Part shown: in pieces, positions 35,103 through 44,238 of the stretch
Numbering within the stretch: position 1 is the stretch's first letter
Layout: the number at the start of each line of letters is the position of its first letter
From: Aquimarina muelleri DSM 19832
Lineage (GTDB): Bacteria; Bacteroidota; Bacteroidia; Flavobacteriales; Flavobacteriaceae
NCBI RefSeq assembly: GCF_000430665.1
Contig: NZ_KE387188.1
Location: 35,360-99,359 of the forward strand
Direction of reading: 5' to 3'
DNA: 64,000 bases
Notes under the pieces: model-generated
Told to the model about the DNA's origin: nothing
Databases searched by the model: none
What the model saw: only the letters and a program-made list of their open reading frames with translations
Position numbers and translations under genes: made by a program

Positions 35103-35531
35103 TTATTCTTTTTTATGTTTTCCTCTTTTACCTTTTCTCTTTTCTAACTTCTCAAATTGTTCAATTTGTATATCAGACAATGAAGCTTTAAACTTTTCAC
35201 GCTCCTTTTTCATTAATGTTTTATGTTTTTCAAAAATTTCTTTTTGTTTATCATTAAAGGTTTTTCTGAGTGCTTTTCTTTTTTCTTGCTTCGAAAGTGT
35301 TTTATCTTCTACAATTGCTAATTGTTCTTTACTAAAACTAGTTTTCATTATTTCTTTATGTTCCTTTCGAAGTCTTTTTTTATCTTCTAATGCGCTTTTT
35401 TGATCTTGAGACAAACTTTCATAAAATTCTTTTCTTAATTTTTTGTGGTCTATTTTACCTTCTTTAGACTGTGCTGATACTGATAAAATTCCTAAAAATA
35501 ATACCAGAGTGTATATTATACTCTTTTTCAT
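35103..35531 (-). CDS. Secreted Lys/Glu-rich helical protein, Spy/CpxP-like
   Basis: Exported protein of 142 residues (signal peptide 1-20, ending SVSAQ). The mature part is almost entirely charged helix with repeated (L/F)S-x-x-Q-(K/I) segments: LSQDQKSALEDKK, FSKEQLAIVEDK, LSDIQIEQFEKLEKRK. These recall the LTxxQ motif of the Spy/CpxP periplasmic chaperones, which bind unfolded envelope proteins. The C-terminus is very basic (KRKGKRGKHKKE). Assignment to the family is inference, since no other landmark exists. It lies 210 bp downstream of the MoxR gene. Confidence 0.65.
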   Translation of the reverse strand: MKKSIIYTLVLFLGILSVSAQSKEGKIDHKKLRKEFYESLSQDQKSALEDKKRLRKEHKEIMKTSFSKEQLAIVEDKTLSKQEKRKALRKTFNDKQKEIFEKHKTLMKKEREKFKASLSDIQIEQFEKLEKRKGKRGKHKKE

Positions 35532-35741
35532 ATTTTACTTTTCTAATTTTTTAAACAATATAATTATTGAACGTTCTATACTAAGACTTATTAAACCTTT
35601 AAAGGTTTAATGCTCTATAAATAAACATTTAAAAAATTGTAAAAATAACAAGTGTATACTTTATAAAACATGTGCTTTTTTAAGCTAGCTACAAAGATCA
35701 AAACAAAATAAAGAGTAGAAAAAATATGATGTTATAAAAAA

Positions 35742-36698
35742 TCAGAATAAACTATTTATAATATCTTCTATACTAACGCCTTCGGCTTCGGCTTTATAAT
35801 TCTTTATCATACGGTGGCGAAGTATACCCATTGCTACAGCCTGCACATCTTCAATATCTGGAGAAAATTTTCCTTGTATAGCTGCATTTGCTTTTGCTGC
35901 AAGAACCAAGTTTTGAGAAGCTCTAGGACCTGCACCCCAATCTATATAGTTTTTAACCAAATGTGTTGCTGTTTCCTCGTTAGGCCTAGTTTTACCTACC
36001 ATCTTTACTGCATATTCAATTACATTATCTGCTATTGGTATACGACGAATTAGTTTCTGAAATTCAATAATTTCTTGTGCAGTGAATAATGGATTAATTG
36101 TATTGGTTGTATCTCCTGTAGTGCTTTTAACTACATCAACTTCTTCTTGAAAGCTCGGGTATTTTAATTCTATAGCAAACATAAACCTATCTAACTGTGC
36201 TTCTGGCAAAGGGTATGTTCCTTCTTGTTCTATAGGGTTTTGAGTTGCTAGAACAAAATATGGTAAATCTAAACTATAATGGTGACCCGCTACAGTAACC
36301 GACCTTTCTTGCATTGCTTCTAGAAGTGCTGCTTGTGTTTTTGGAGGAGTTCGATTAATTTCGTCTGCAAGAATAATATTTGAAAATATAGGTCCTTTTA
36401 TAAACTTAAAATGTCTTGTCTCATCTAGTATTTCGCTTCCTAATATGTCGCTTGGCATTAGATCTGGGGTAAATTGGATTCTTTTAAAATCTAAACCCAA
36501 AGCTTGAGAGATAGTATTAACCATTAAAGTCTTTGCCAAACCCGGAACCCCTATCAATAGTGAATGGCCTCCAGAAAAAATAGAAATAAGTATTTGATCA
36601 ATAACTTTTTCTTGACCGATAATCACTTTAGAAATCTCTTTTTTGAGATCTGAATGTTTTTTTACCAGTTTTTCTACAGCCACTACGTCCTTTGACAT
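35742..36698 (-). CDS. MoxR-family AAA+ ATPase
   Basis: Cytosolic AAA_3 ATPase of 318 residues, a chaperone-like remodeller usually acting on envelope or VWA-domain protein partners. It has Walker A GVPGLAKT (50-57), Walker B IILADEINRTPPK (D112, E113), the sensor-1 segment FVLATQNPIEQEGTYPLPEAQLDRFMF and a C-terminal lid with GAGPRASQNLVLAAKA. It is the last gene of the PPIase operon, 1 bp after the stop of the upstream isomerase gene. A DUF58/VWA partner, frequent next to MoxR, is absent here. Confidence 0.92.
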   Translation of the reverse strand: MSKDVVAVEKLVKKHSDLKKEISKVIIGQEKVIDQILISIFSGGHSLLIGVPGLAKTLMVNTISQALGLDFKRIQFTPDLMPSDILGSEILDETRHFKFIKGPIFSNIILADEINRTPPKTQAALLEAMQERSVTVAGHHYSLDLPYFVLATQNPIEQEGTYPLPEAQLDRFMFAIELKYPSFQEEVDVVKSTTGDTTNTINPLFTAQEIIEFQKLIRRIPIADNVIEYAVKMVGKTRPNEETATHLVKNYIDWGAGPRASQNLVLAAKANAAIQGKFSPDIEDVQAVAMGILRHRMIKNYKAEAEGVSIEDIINSLF

Positions 36699-36699
36699 A

Positions 36700-38148
36700 T
36701 TATTTTTCTTTTTTTAACCAGTTACCACTATACTCACAGTTTCTATATTCTCCATTTACCTTAATATAGGTGTCTAATATTTTTTCTTCTTGCCATTTAC
36801 GAATAGCATCGATTTGTTTTTTTCTAAGTGCTAGTTCTTGTATTTTAAGATAATCTTTTGCGTAATCTGCTATATGCTCATCATATCGATTAAGCACTGT
36901 TATCAACTTATATTTTACTCGACCTTGACGATCTTGATCAGGAATAACCAAAGAAACCTCTTTTGTTTTTAATTTTGATACTTGATCATACAATATAGGG
37001 TCAATTTTGGTAAGTTCAAAATGTGTGTCTCCTGTAGTTGGATTTATTAATTGCCCTCCATCTTCACGAGTTTCTTTTTCATCGCTAAACTTTTGTGCAG
37101 CTTCCTTAAAGTCTATAGAACCAGATACAAGAATTGTTCTAAGAGAGTCTATTAACTTTTTTGCTTTTTCTTCACTTTTTTTTGTCACTTCTGGTACAAG
37201 AAGAATATGTCTTACATCTATTTCTTCTCCTCTAATTTTATCAACTTTTACGATATGCCAACCAAAATCGGTTTTAAATGGCTCACTTACTTCTTCTTCT
37301 TGTAGGCTAAAAGCTACATCTTTAAATTCTTTCGCAAAATTTGTTTGGCGATCTAAAGTATATTTCCCTCCTGTAGATTTAGAACCAGGATCTTGAGAAT
37401 ACAACACTGCTTTTGTTGCAAAACTGCTTCCATTTTCGACAATATCTTCTCTAAATTGGTTTAAACGATCAACTACTTTCTGCTCTTCTTCTGCAGTTAT
37501 TTCTGGTTCTATTACAATTTGAGCTAATTCTATTTCGGTTCCAAAAAGAGGTCTTTCCTCTATTGGAATATCATTAAAGAACTCTCTAATTTCCTCAGGA
37601 GTAATTTCTATATCTTTAATAATCTTGCTTCTCATTTGCTCTGACAATCTATTAGATTTATTGATTTCAAAAAGTTCTTTCTTAAAATCTGTCAGATCAT
37701 CTTTTTTGTAGAATTTTAGCACTTTTTCTACTGTTCCCAACTCATTAGTCATATAACTTAATTGTTGATCTACCATAGAATTAACTTCAGCATCTTTTAC
37801 CTCAATACTATCTTGAATTGCGTGATGTGCATATAATTTACTCTCAAACAAACTACCTGCAAGTTCACAACGGCTTACTTCTGCTATCGAAACACCTTCA
37901 CTAACTAATTGTTGATATGCAATATCTACATCACTATCTAAGATTACATTCTCTCCAATAACTGCAGCTACACCGTCAATTTTCATTTTTTGAAAAGGTT
38001 GCTTTACAGAATCTATAGCAATACTTATGGTATCATTTTTCATTATAGTATCAGCGTCCTTAACTACATCTTCTATAATTTCTTGTGCATAAACTTGTAT
38101 CCCCGTAGCAATGGTAAATATCACACATAGTATTGTAGTTTTAATCAT
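36700..38148 (-). CDS. Periplasmic peptidylprolyl isomerase, SurA-like with two parvulin domains
   Basis: Envelope chaperone for outer-membrane proteins. The frame opens at 38199, but the ATG at 38148 starts a proper signal peptide (MIKTTILCVIFTIATGIQVYAQ) and overlaps the upstream gene by 8 bp; this gives 482 residues. It has a SurA-N helical region (IDGVAAVIGENVILDSDVD, about 55-190), a first PpiC domain (about 205-300; AQIVIEPEIT, LYSQDPGSKSTGGKYTLDR, PFKTDFGWHIVKVD) and a second (about 310-415; VRHILLVPEVT, EKETREDGGQLINPTTGD). It belongs to the operon 40999-35742. Confidence 0.9.
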   Translation of the reverse strand: MIKTTILCVIFTIATGIQVYAQEIIEDVVKDADTIMKNDTISIAIDSVKQPFQKMKIDGVAAVIGENVILDSDVDIAYQQLVSEGVSIAEVSRCELAGSLFESKLYAHHAIQDSIEVKDAEVNSMVDQQLSYMTNELGTVEKVLKFYKKDDLTDFKKELFEINKSNRLSEQMRSKIIKDIEITPEEIREFFNDIPIEERPLFGTEIELAQIVIEPEITAEEEQKVVDRLNQFREDIVENGSSFATKAVLYSQDPGSKSTGGKYTLDRQTNFAKEFKDVAFSLQEEEVSEPFKTDFGWHIVKVDKIRGEEIDVRHILLVPEVTKKSEEKAKKLIDSLRTILVSGSIDFKEAAQKFSDEKETREDGGQLINPTTGDTHFELTKIDPILYDQVSKLKTKEVSLVIPDQDRQGRVKYKLITVLNRYDEHIADYAKDYLKIQELALRKKQIDAIRKWQEEKILDTYIKVNGEYRNCEYSGNWLKKEK

Positions 38149-38989
38149 AAACTTCAAATTGTTTGTTCTCAACTGCATCTTTTGTAATTTCTTTTTCAAT
38201 TTTTTTTATAAGCTCCAGCTTTCGCTTATTTAATATAATTTGTCTTATAGTTGGTTTAATATATTCTAAAGGTGCTATTTCTTTACGTCTTAAAACATCT
38301 TTTATTATAACCATATATACTCCTGAAGAATCTCTAAGCTGTATAAAATTTCTTTCTTTTAGGAGTTTTGTTTTATCCTGTTTTTTAAGGATTGGAATCT
38401 TATTTAACACCTGATCCAATTTAATCCAAACAGAATCATTTAATGAATATGTTAGAAACTCTATTTTTCTCTCCTTAAGTTCCTCTACATCTTCTTCATT
38501 AAAACGATTTAATTGTTTCTGCGTTGCAACAATATTTCCGTAATCTGGTGGCAAATGTAAGTAACGTAATTTTACTAACTCCTCATTAAGATTAAAATTT
38601 TTTAAATTTTGATTATAATATGTCTGAAGATCCTCTTCTGTGATCTCCATATTAATAGTTTTATTGATTATTGCATTTTTATATGCATTAATATATAATG
38701 TACTTTGATAACTCTCTACAAGATCCTCGAACTCTTTTAGCTCTTCTTCGGTTAGGTTTAATTTTGCTTTATCAATAAACAATTGACGTGTAGCCCATCT
38801 ATTAATATAATCATTTACAATATTTATACTATCTCCCTTAGAAGTATTTTTGGGAACTAACTTTTCTATATCGCTTTTATATAAATATATATTGTTTACT
38901 CTAGCTATCGCTTCTTCTTTAACTTGATTTCTGAAATTTTGACAAGAAACAATTACAAATAACAATACTATCAATTTACAATATCTCAC
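38141..38989 (-). CDS. SurA-N-like lipoprotein, probable folding factor without isomerase domain
   Basis: Lipoprotein of 282 residues with lipobox VIVSC (Cys16). Its N-terminal part, AIARVNNIYLYKSDIEKLVPK, resembles the SurA/parvulin chaperone start, and the helices to about residue 135 (RWATRQLFIDKAKLNLTEEE, TEEDLQTYYNQNLKNF) match SurA-N. The C-terminal region has no recognisable parvulin active site, so it is probably a holdase paired with the two PPIases on either side. Its stop overlaps the next gene by 8 bp. It could be a degenerate parvulin with a diverged catalytic region. Confidence 0.75.
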   Translation of the reverse strand: MRYCKLIVLLFVIVSCQNFRNQVKEEAIARVNNIYLYKSDIEKLVPKNTSKGDSINIVNDYINRWATRQLFIDKAKLNLTEEELKEFEDLVESYQSTLYINAYKNAIINKTINMEITEEDLQTYYNQNLKNFNLNEELVKLRYLHLPPDYGNIVATQKQLNRFNEEDVEELKERKIEFLTYSLNDSVWIKLDQVLNKIPILKKQDKTKLLKERNFIQLRDSSGVYMVIIKDVLRRKEIAPLEYIKPTIRQIILNKRKLELIKKIEKEITKDAVENKQFEVYD

Positions 38990-39043
38990 ACGTTACATTT
39001 TTTATTATTAAATTGGCAAGTAGAATAGAATACTTGGTAGGCA

Positions 39044-40999
39044 CTAAATGGATAATTCTTTTTTAGCTTTTTTTAATGTCTTTTCATTAATTTTTACTGA
39101 GTATTTAGTCTTTAATTGATCCAACCATTGTTTTTCTATACTTTCTTGAAAATCATTAACAACCTCTCCTTTAGTTTCTTCAAACGTTTTAATTCGGGAA
39201 GGTACTATTTCTTTAACCATAATCAAAGTCATGAAGTTTTCCTCTTCTGCTACGGTTATAGCTCCTTCTTTTATAGAAAAATCTGCAGGAAACATATCTT
39301 CTCCTTTTATTACCTCTTCTTCTGAAAAGAGAACCACTGCCATATCATCATTATTAACTTCTCTTTTTATTTCTTCAATAGTCTTTTGTTTCCTTAATAA
39401 TTCTTGAACTTTATTTATTACTTCATGCTTTGATGAAGAGGCTTTAAGGATTTTATATGTTTCATTTTGTGTATAGCTTTCTTTTTGTTCTTCATAATAT
39501 TTTTTTAATCCAATAGAGTCTACCTTAGACATATTCCATATTTTAGAATCCATAAGATCAAAAAGTAAAAGACCGTCTCTATACTCCCCTATTACATTTC
39601 TAAAATCTTCATTATCCTCTTCAAGGTGTTCTTCATAGTATTTTAATAATACCGAGGACTCATATTTTTTATACATCTCTTCTACAAAAACAGATACATC
39701 TACGAATTCGTTTTCTTTCCTTTGGTTGTTTTGTAAAAATTGTGCAAAATCTTTAAATAAATACTTTTCTTTTTTTATACTAAACAATTCTTCACTTAAA
39801 CGCTTATTTTCAGGAAAGCTCCATTCTTCTTTAAAAAATGTGGTTGGAATTATTTCTTTAAAATAATTAATTGCTTTTTTATTTTCTATAACTGAATATT
39901 TCTCCTTCAAAGAATGAATAAATGATTCTGTGACTAATTTCGACCTACTATCTCTTTTTACTTTTTGTGTAAACTCTTCTTTCTGTTCTTCAAAAGTTTT
40001 TGGAGGATGTTTTTCTATCAATTGAATCATATGCCATCCATACTGTGTTACAACAGGTTTAGATATTTCACCTGGTTCTTCTAAACTAAATGCAACTTTT
40101 TCAAATTCTTCTGAATTTAATGCTCCTTGCCCAAAACGTCTGATCTTACCTCCATCAATAGCGGTACTTGGATCATCACTATATTGTTTTGCCAGAGAAG
40201 CAAAAGAAACTCCTTGTGTCAATTGTTGGTTGATTTCTTTAATTCTTTTTTCCGCTTCTTCAGAGCTTCTATTTTTATTAATCGCCACCATAATATGTGC
40301 TACAGTAACCTCTCCATATCTTTTTTCTTTACCATTAACTTTTACGAGATGATAACCAAATTGGGTTCTAAAAGGCTCTGAAACTTCTCCTACTTTAGTC
40401 TGGTATGCTGCTTGTTCGAACGGGTATACCATTCGAAAAACAGAGAACCATCCTAGATCCCCATTATTTTTAATTACTGAAGGATCTTCACTATACGCTT
40501 TTGCTACAATATCAAAAGATTCTCCTTTATTGATCTTATTTTTTGCTTCTATAATCTTTTGATACGCAACAAGCGTATCTTTTGGAAGTGCATTGGGTTT
40601 TACTTCTATTAGAATATGACTTGCATTTACTTGTTCTAATGAACGCTCATACGCTTCTCTTACTAAAGCTTCAGAAGTTCTTGTATCTGTAAGATATCCA
40701 GCTGCTAGTTGCTTTCTATATCCTTCTAATTCTTTTAGATAAGCTTCTTTTTTATCTAATCCCAAAAATCTTGCTTCTTTTAACTTCAATTTGTAATTAA
40801 CAAATAGATCTAGATATTTGTCTATGCTTTTTTGTGAATCGTCTTTTACTAGATTAATATTTTTGAGATATACTCTTTTAAATTCCGAAATATAGACAGG
40901 AGAATTATCAATCGTAAACAATACATCTTTTGATTGCTGCGCGTTTGTAATTGTAAAAATAATACTTCCTAAAAAAAATAATACTAACTTTTTGTACAT
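39044..40999 (-). CDS. Periplasmic peptidylprolyl isomerase with tandem parvulin domains
   Basis: Exported 651-residue protein (signal peptide 1-20, ending TNAQQ). N-terminal helices (25-115) are SurA-N-like, followed by two PpiC/parvulin domains: residues about 118-225 (NASHILIEVKPN, YSEDPSVIKNNGDLGWFSVF, PFRTQFGYHLVKV) and about 228-335 (VAHIMVAINKN, YSDDPSTAIDGGKIRRFGQG, VTQYGWHMIQLIE). The C-terminal 300 residues form a long helical region resembling PpiD-type chaperone arms. It is the first gene of the operon and has a consensus promoter at 41029-41058. Likely client proteins are outer-membrane barrels. Confidence 0.9.
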   Translation of the reverse strand: MYKKLVLFFLGSIIFTITNAQQSKDVLFTIDNSPVYISEFKRVYLKNINLVKDDSQKSIDKYLDLFVNYKLKLKEARFLGLDKKEAYLKELEGYRKQLAAGYLTDTRTSEALVREAYERSLEQVNASHILIEVKPNALPKDTLVAYQKIIEAKNKINKGESFDIVAKAYSEDPSVIKNNGDLGWFSVFRMVYPFEQAAYQTKVGEVSEPFRTQFGYHLVKVNGKEKRYGEVTVAHIMVAINKNRSSEEAEKRIKEINQQLTQGVSFASLAKQYSDDPSTAIDGGKIRRFGQGALNSEEFEKVAFSLEEPGEISKPVVTQYGWHMIQLIEKHPPKTFEEQKEEFTQKVKRDSRSKLVTESFIHSLKEKYSVIENKKAINYFKEIIPTTFFKEEWSFPENKRLSEELFSIKKEKYLFKDFAQFLQNNQRKENEFVDVSVFVEEMYKKYESSVLLKYYEEHLEEDNEDFRNVIGEYRDGLLLFDLMDSKIWNMSKVDSIGLKKYYEEQKESYTQNETYKILKASSSKHEVINKVQELLRKQKTIEEIKREVNNDDMAVVLFSEEEVIKGEDMFPADFSIKEGAITVAEEENFMTLIMVKEIVPSRIKTFEETKGEVVNDFQESIEKQWLDQLKTKYSVKINEKTLKKAKKELSI

Positions 41000-41440
41000 A
41001 ATTTCTATATGATAAAGTCCTAACCGGACAAAAATAATAATATTAAGGTGTTTTACAAGTTACTTTTGTAACGAAGCAAGTACACATTGTAGTATTAACT
41101 TTTATTTTTTTATCTCAATACCTACTACATATGTTTATTTAACTAGTAAACACAAGTTATATTATGCGTATATAATATAAACGAAAAAACTAGATCAAAA
41201 TTAATTACAACTACGTATATTTTCTCTTTATCAAATGTTAAAAAACAATTTAAAGAAACTTCCTTACACAAATACTAAATAGAAATCCTTTTGTTAAGTA
41301 AAAAGTTTCATTGTTTTTGTTGAAGAAAAAAATGTATTTAAAAAACGAGGAATATATTAGAGTTTACTTTAAGTTTTTCTATTTTAGATTAAAAATAGAT
41401 CTCTTTATTTTAAAAACCGTAAAACTAATTAAATTATATT
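41000..41440. other. Intergenic region with divergent promoters
   Basis: 441 bp without a gene apart from the minus-strand promoter of the PPIase operon near its left end. The rest is very AT-rich with no convincing hairpin, RNA gene or frame. Confidence 0.5.
41029..41058 (-). promoter_or_regulatory. Promoter of the PPIase/MoxR operon
   Basis: On the minus strand: TTG (41058-41056), 19-bp spacer, TATTTTTG (41036-41029). An exact consensus match, 29 bp before the start codon at 40999. Confidence 0.7.
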
Positions 41441-41680
41441 TTGGAACGAAAATTAAAATTAATTTGGGATTTCAAGGGTCCTAATGCTAGTAAAACTGCA
41501 CAACATCATGAAATCCACCTTAAAGAATATATTCATTTAGAAGAAACGTCTCTTAATATTACTGGCTATCAAGATATAAATGAAATACATAGCATAGCTT
41601 TTATGATTGTTACAGATTCTGAAATGAAAAAAATAAGAGATGCCTTAAAACCTCATCGTGGACAAGTGTACGAAGATTAG
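41441..41680 (+). CDS. Small conserved protein of unknown function
   Basis: A 79-residue soluble protein with a mixed alpha/beta pattern: KLKLIWDFKGPNASKTAQHH, HLKEYIHLEE, HSIAFMIVTDSEMKKIRDALKPHRGQVYED. I recall similar short proteins in other Flavobacteriia, with the HSIAF and ALKPHRG ends conserved, but no function. The start is a TTG at 41441; no ATG lies before the middle of the gene. The TTG sits at the end of TATATTTTG (41435-41443), one base away from a -7 box, so the true start is somewhat uncertain. It could be co-transcribed with the Skp-like gene 85 bp downstream. Confidence 0.65.
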   Translation: MERKLKLIWDFKGPNASKTAQHHEIHLKEYIHLEETSLNITGYQDINEIHSIAFMIVTDSEMKKIRDALKPHRGQVYED

Positions 41681-41726
41681 GTTTTAAAAAAAATAATTCA
41701 TGGCACGTATATTGAATAAGACCTTA

Positions 41727-41734
41727 TATATTTG
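41727..41734 (+). promoter_or_regulatory. -7 element of the Skp-like gene
   Basis: TATATTTG matches TAnnTTTG exactly and lies 32 bp before the ATG at 41766. No TTG stands at 18-20 bp upstream, so the promoter is incomplete or activator-dependent. Confidence 0.4.
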
Positions 41735-41765
41735 CAAAAACTTAAAAAAATAGAAAAAATTTAAG

Positions 41766-42284
41766 ATGAAAAAAGTAATATTATCCTTCTTAGTGTTAAT
41801 TGCTAGTTTGCAGTTAAACGCTCAATCAAAAACCGGAACAATCGATACCGATTTTATTCTTTCTAAAATGCCAGAATTAACTAAGGTACAAGAAGACTTA
41901 AAAGCTTATAATTCTAAGCTTGAAGGTGATTTAAAAATAAAAGTCGATGAATATCAAGTAAAAGTAAAAGAATATCAAGAAAAAGTAACTTCTTTTACAG
42001 AGCCTATAAAGAAAACTAAGCAAGAAGAAATCATCGGTTTAGAAGATGATATTGCTAAATTTCGTCAGAATGGAGCCCAATTGGTTCAATTACAACAAAA
42101 TAAATTATTACAACCACTTTATCAAAAAATCGGCAAAGCATTAGAAGAAATTGCTAAAGCAGAAAGCTATACTCAAGTATTCACTATAACCACCAGTGGT
42201 TTGGCATACATAGACCCTAATTATGATCTCACTAAAAAGGTTATGACTAAATTAGGAATAAAAATAGAAGAGCCTAAAAAATAA
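41766..42284 (+). CDS. OmpH/Skp-family periplasmic chaperone
   Basis: Exported protein of 172 residues (signal peptide 1-20, ending LQLNAQ). The mature part starts with GTIDTDFILSKMPELTKVQ, the small association strand and first turn of Skp, then a long charged coiled-coil arm (about 40-135; LKIKVDEYQVKVKEYQEKV), and returns with FTITTSGLAYIDPNYDLTKKVM. Skp trimers carry unfolded outer-membrane proteins across the periplasm. It is functionally related to the PPIase operon on the other side of the divergent gap. Confidence 0.87.
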   Translation: MKKVILSFLVLIASLQLNAQSKTGTIDTDFILSKMPELTKVQEDLKAYNSKLEGDLKIKVDEYQVKVKEYQEKVTSFTEPIKKTKQEEIIGLEDDIAKFRQNGAQLVQLQQNKLLQPLYQKIGKALEEIAKAESYTQVFTITTSGLAYIDPNYDLTKKVMTKLGIKIEEPKK

Positions 42285-42423
42285 AAAAAACAGTAATACC
42301 AAACTAAAGGTCTGAAAAGTAATTTTTAATACAATTTAATCGGATTAATAACAATTTCTAAAAACTCTTTGTTTCTTTCTACAAAACCTTCTTTTAGAGT
42401 TAGTTTTTTGAAAAATTTACAAT

Positions 42424-42466
42424 AAAAAAGAGAGTGTTTGACTTTTCAAACACTCTCTTTTTTTAT
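42424..42466 (-). terminator. Terminator between ompH-like gene and guaB
   Basis: AAAAAGAGAGTGTTTGA (42425-42441) pairs with TCAAACACTCTCTTTTT (42446-42462) around a four-base loop, with A/T tails on both sides. It can serve the two convergent genes. Confidence 0.87.
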
Positions 42467-42483
42467 CTACTTGTCCCGTCCTA

Positions 42484-43959
42484 TTATCTTCTACTATAAT
42501 TAGGAGCCTCCTTAGTTATAGTTACATCATGCGGATGACTTTCATTAATACCACTAGCTGTAATTTTCACAAAACGACCATTATCTTGTAATGCTTGAAT
42601 GTCTTTAGCACCACAATAGCCCATTCCTGCACGTAACCCTCCTATAAACTGATGAATACTTTCAATAAGATCTCCTTTATAAGCTACTCTACCAACAATA
42701 CCTTCGGGAACCAGTTTTTTGATATCATCTTCAACATCTTGAAAATATCGATCTTTAGAGCCTTTATTCATTGCCTCTACGGACCCCATCCCTCTATATG
42801 TTTTAAATTTTCGACCTTCATAAATTATGGTTTCTCCGGGAGATTCTTTTGTACCTGCTAAGAGCGATCCTAACATTACTGTATCTGCTCCTGCAGCAAT
42901 AGCCTTAGGGATATCTCCTGTATACCTTATACCTCCATCTGCAATTACAGGAACCCCAGAGCCTTTTATAGCATTAGCTACTTCTAATACCGCAGAAAAC
43001 TGAGGAAACCCTACACCAGCAACCACTCTTGTTGTACAAATAGAACCAGGACCAATACCTACTTTTACTGCATCTGCTCCCGCTTCGACCAGATATTTTG
43101 CTGCTTCTGCAGTAGCTATATTACCTACTACTACTTCTAATTCAGGGAATTTTGATTTCACTTCTTTCAAAACTGCAACCACACCTTTAGTATGACCATG
43201 AGCAGTATCAATAACTACTGCATCTACCCCAGATTTAACTAATGCTTCTGCTCTCTCTACGGCATCACCAGTAACTCCAATTGCTGCTGCTACACGCAAA
43301 CGCCCTAAATTATCTTTATTTGCATTTGGTTTTAAGGTTAACTTAGTTATATCTCTAAAAGTAATTAAGCCAACTAGTGTATAGTTTTTATCAACTACAG
43401 GTAGTTTTTCTATTTTATTCTTTTGCAAAATTACTTCTGCTTGTTGTAATGATGTCCCTTCCCCTACGGTAACCAAATTCTCACTAGTCATGACTTCAGA
43501 GATTGGGCGTTGGTTATTTTTCTCAAAGCGAAGATCCCTATTCGTTACAATACCGATCAATTTATAATTATCATCAACAATAGGAATCCCTCCAATACTA
43601 TGCTCTCGCATATTATTTTTAGCATCAATTACTCTAGCATCGATAGGGAGTGTTACTGGGTCGATAATCATACCGCTTTCTGCACGTTTTACTTTACGCA
43701 CTTTAATCGCCTGTTCTTCTATAGTCATGTTCTTATGTAGCACTCCTATACCTCCTTCTTGAGCCATAGCGATAGCCATACGACTTTCTGTAACAGTATC
43801 CATAGCCGCAGAAACGATAGGAACATTAAGTGTTATATTTTTTGTGAATTTAGCCCGGATACTTACCTCTCTAGGCAATACTTCGGAAAAAGCGGGGACT
43901 AAAAGAACATCGTCATAGGTTAAACCTTCTCCAACGATTTTGGATTCATGTGCTGTCAT
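42484..43959 (-). CDS. guaB: IMP dehydrogenase
   Basis: NAD-dependent oxidation of IMP to XMP, the first step of GMP synthesis. The 491-residue protein has the barrel start EGLTYDDVLLVP, tandem CBS domains inserted at about 95-210 (IPIVDDNYKLIGIVTNRDL, LPVVDKNYTLVGLITFRDI), the VVIDTAHGH segment, the catalytic loop GIGPGSICTTR (C308), IADGGIRYTGDIPKAIAAGAD and the mobile flap with KTYRGMGSVEAM. The ATG at 43959 is preceded by a perfect palindrome and a -7 box, listed separately. Monocistronic. Confidence 0.96.
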   Translation of the reverse strand: MTAHESKIVGEGLTYDDVLLVPAFSEVLPREVSIRAKFTKNITLNVPIVSAAMDTVTESRMAIAMAQEGGIGVLHKNMTIEEQAIKVRKVKRAESGMIIDPVTLPIDARVIDAKNNMREHSIGGIPIVDDNYKLIGIVTNRDLRFEKNNQRPISEVMTSENLVTVGEGTSLQQAEVILQKNKIEKLPVVDKNYTLVGLITFRDITKLTLKPNANKDNLGRLRVAAAIGVTGDAVERAEALVKSGVDAVVIDTAHGHTKGVVAVLKEVKSKFPELEVVVGNIATAEAAKYLVEAGADAVKVGIGPGSICTTRVVAGVGFPQFSAVLEVANAIKGSGVPVIADGGIRYTGDIPKAIAAGADTVMLGSLLAGTKESPGETIIYEGRKFKTYRGMGSVEAMNKGSKDRYFQDVEDDIKKLVPEGIVGRVAYKGDLIESIHQFIGGLRAGMGYCGAKDIQALQDNGRFVKITASGINESHPHDVTITKEAPNYSRR

Positions 43960-43960
43960 G

Positions 43961-43979
43961 GCAATTAAAATTTAATTGC
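43961..43979. promoter_or_regulatory. Palindrome in the guaB leader, possible operator
   Basis: GCAATTAAA-A-TTTAATTGC, a perfect 9-1-9 inverted repeat ending 1 bp before the guaB ATG. A -7-type TACATTTG lies just upstream at 43983-43990 (minus strand). The palindrome would span the transcription start and ribosome-binding region, a good place for a repressor site or a leader hairpin. Confidence 0.4.
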
Positions 43980-44238
43980 GTGCAAATGTACGTCTTTTTA
44001 ATTAATATCGAGCTATCTCCCTTTATTTAATAACCTAATTTTATATAATCTAAAATTTTCACGTTACAAACTAGATGCTATAGAAAAATTGCACCATTAC
44101 AATTCAAGCTATAAAACTAAAAACATCTTCCATTACAGGTTCTAAAAAAACACCTGTTAAAAAGCAACAAGAAGAATCCCCCCTATACAAACACGTCTTT
44201 TCCCTCTACATTAAAGGTATATTATACACTACATTTGA

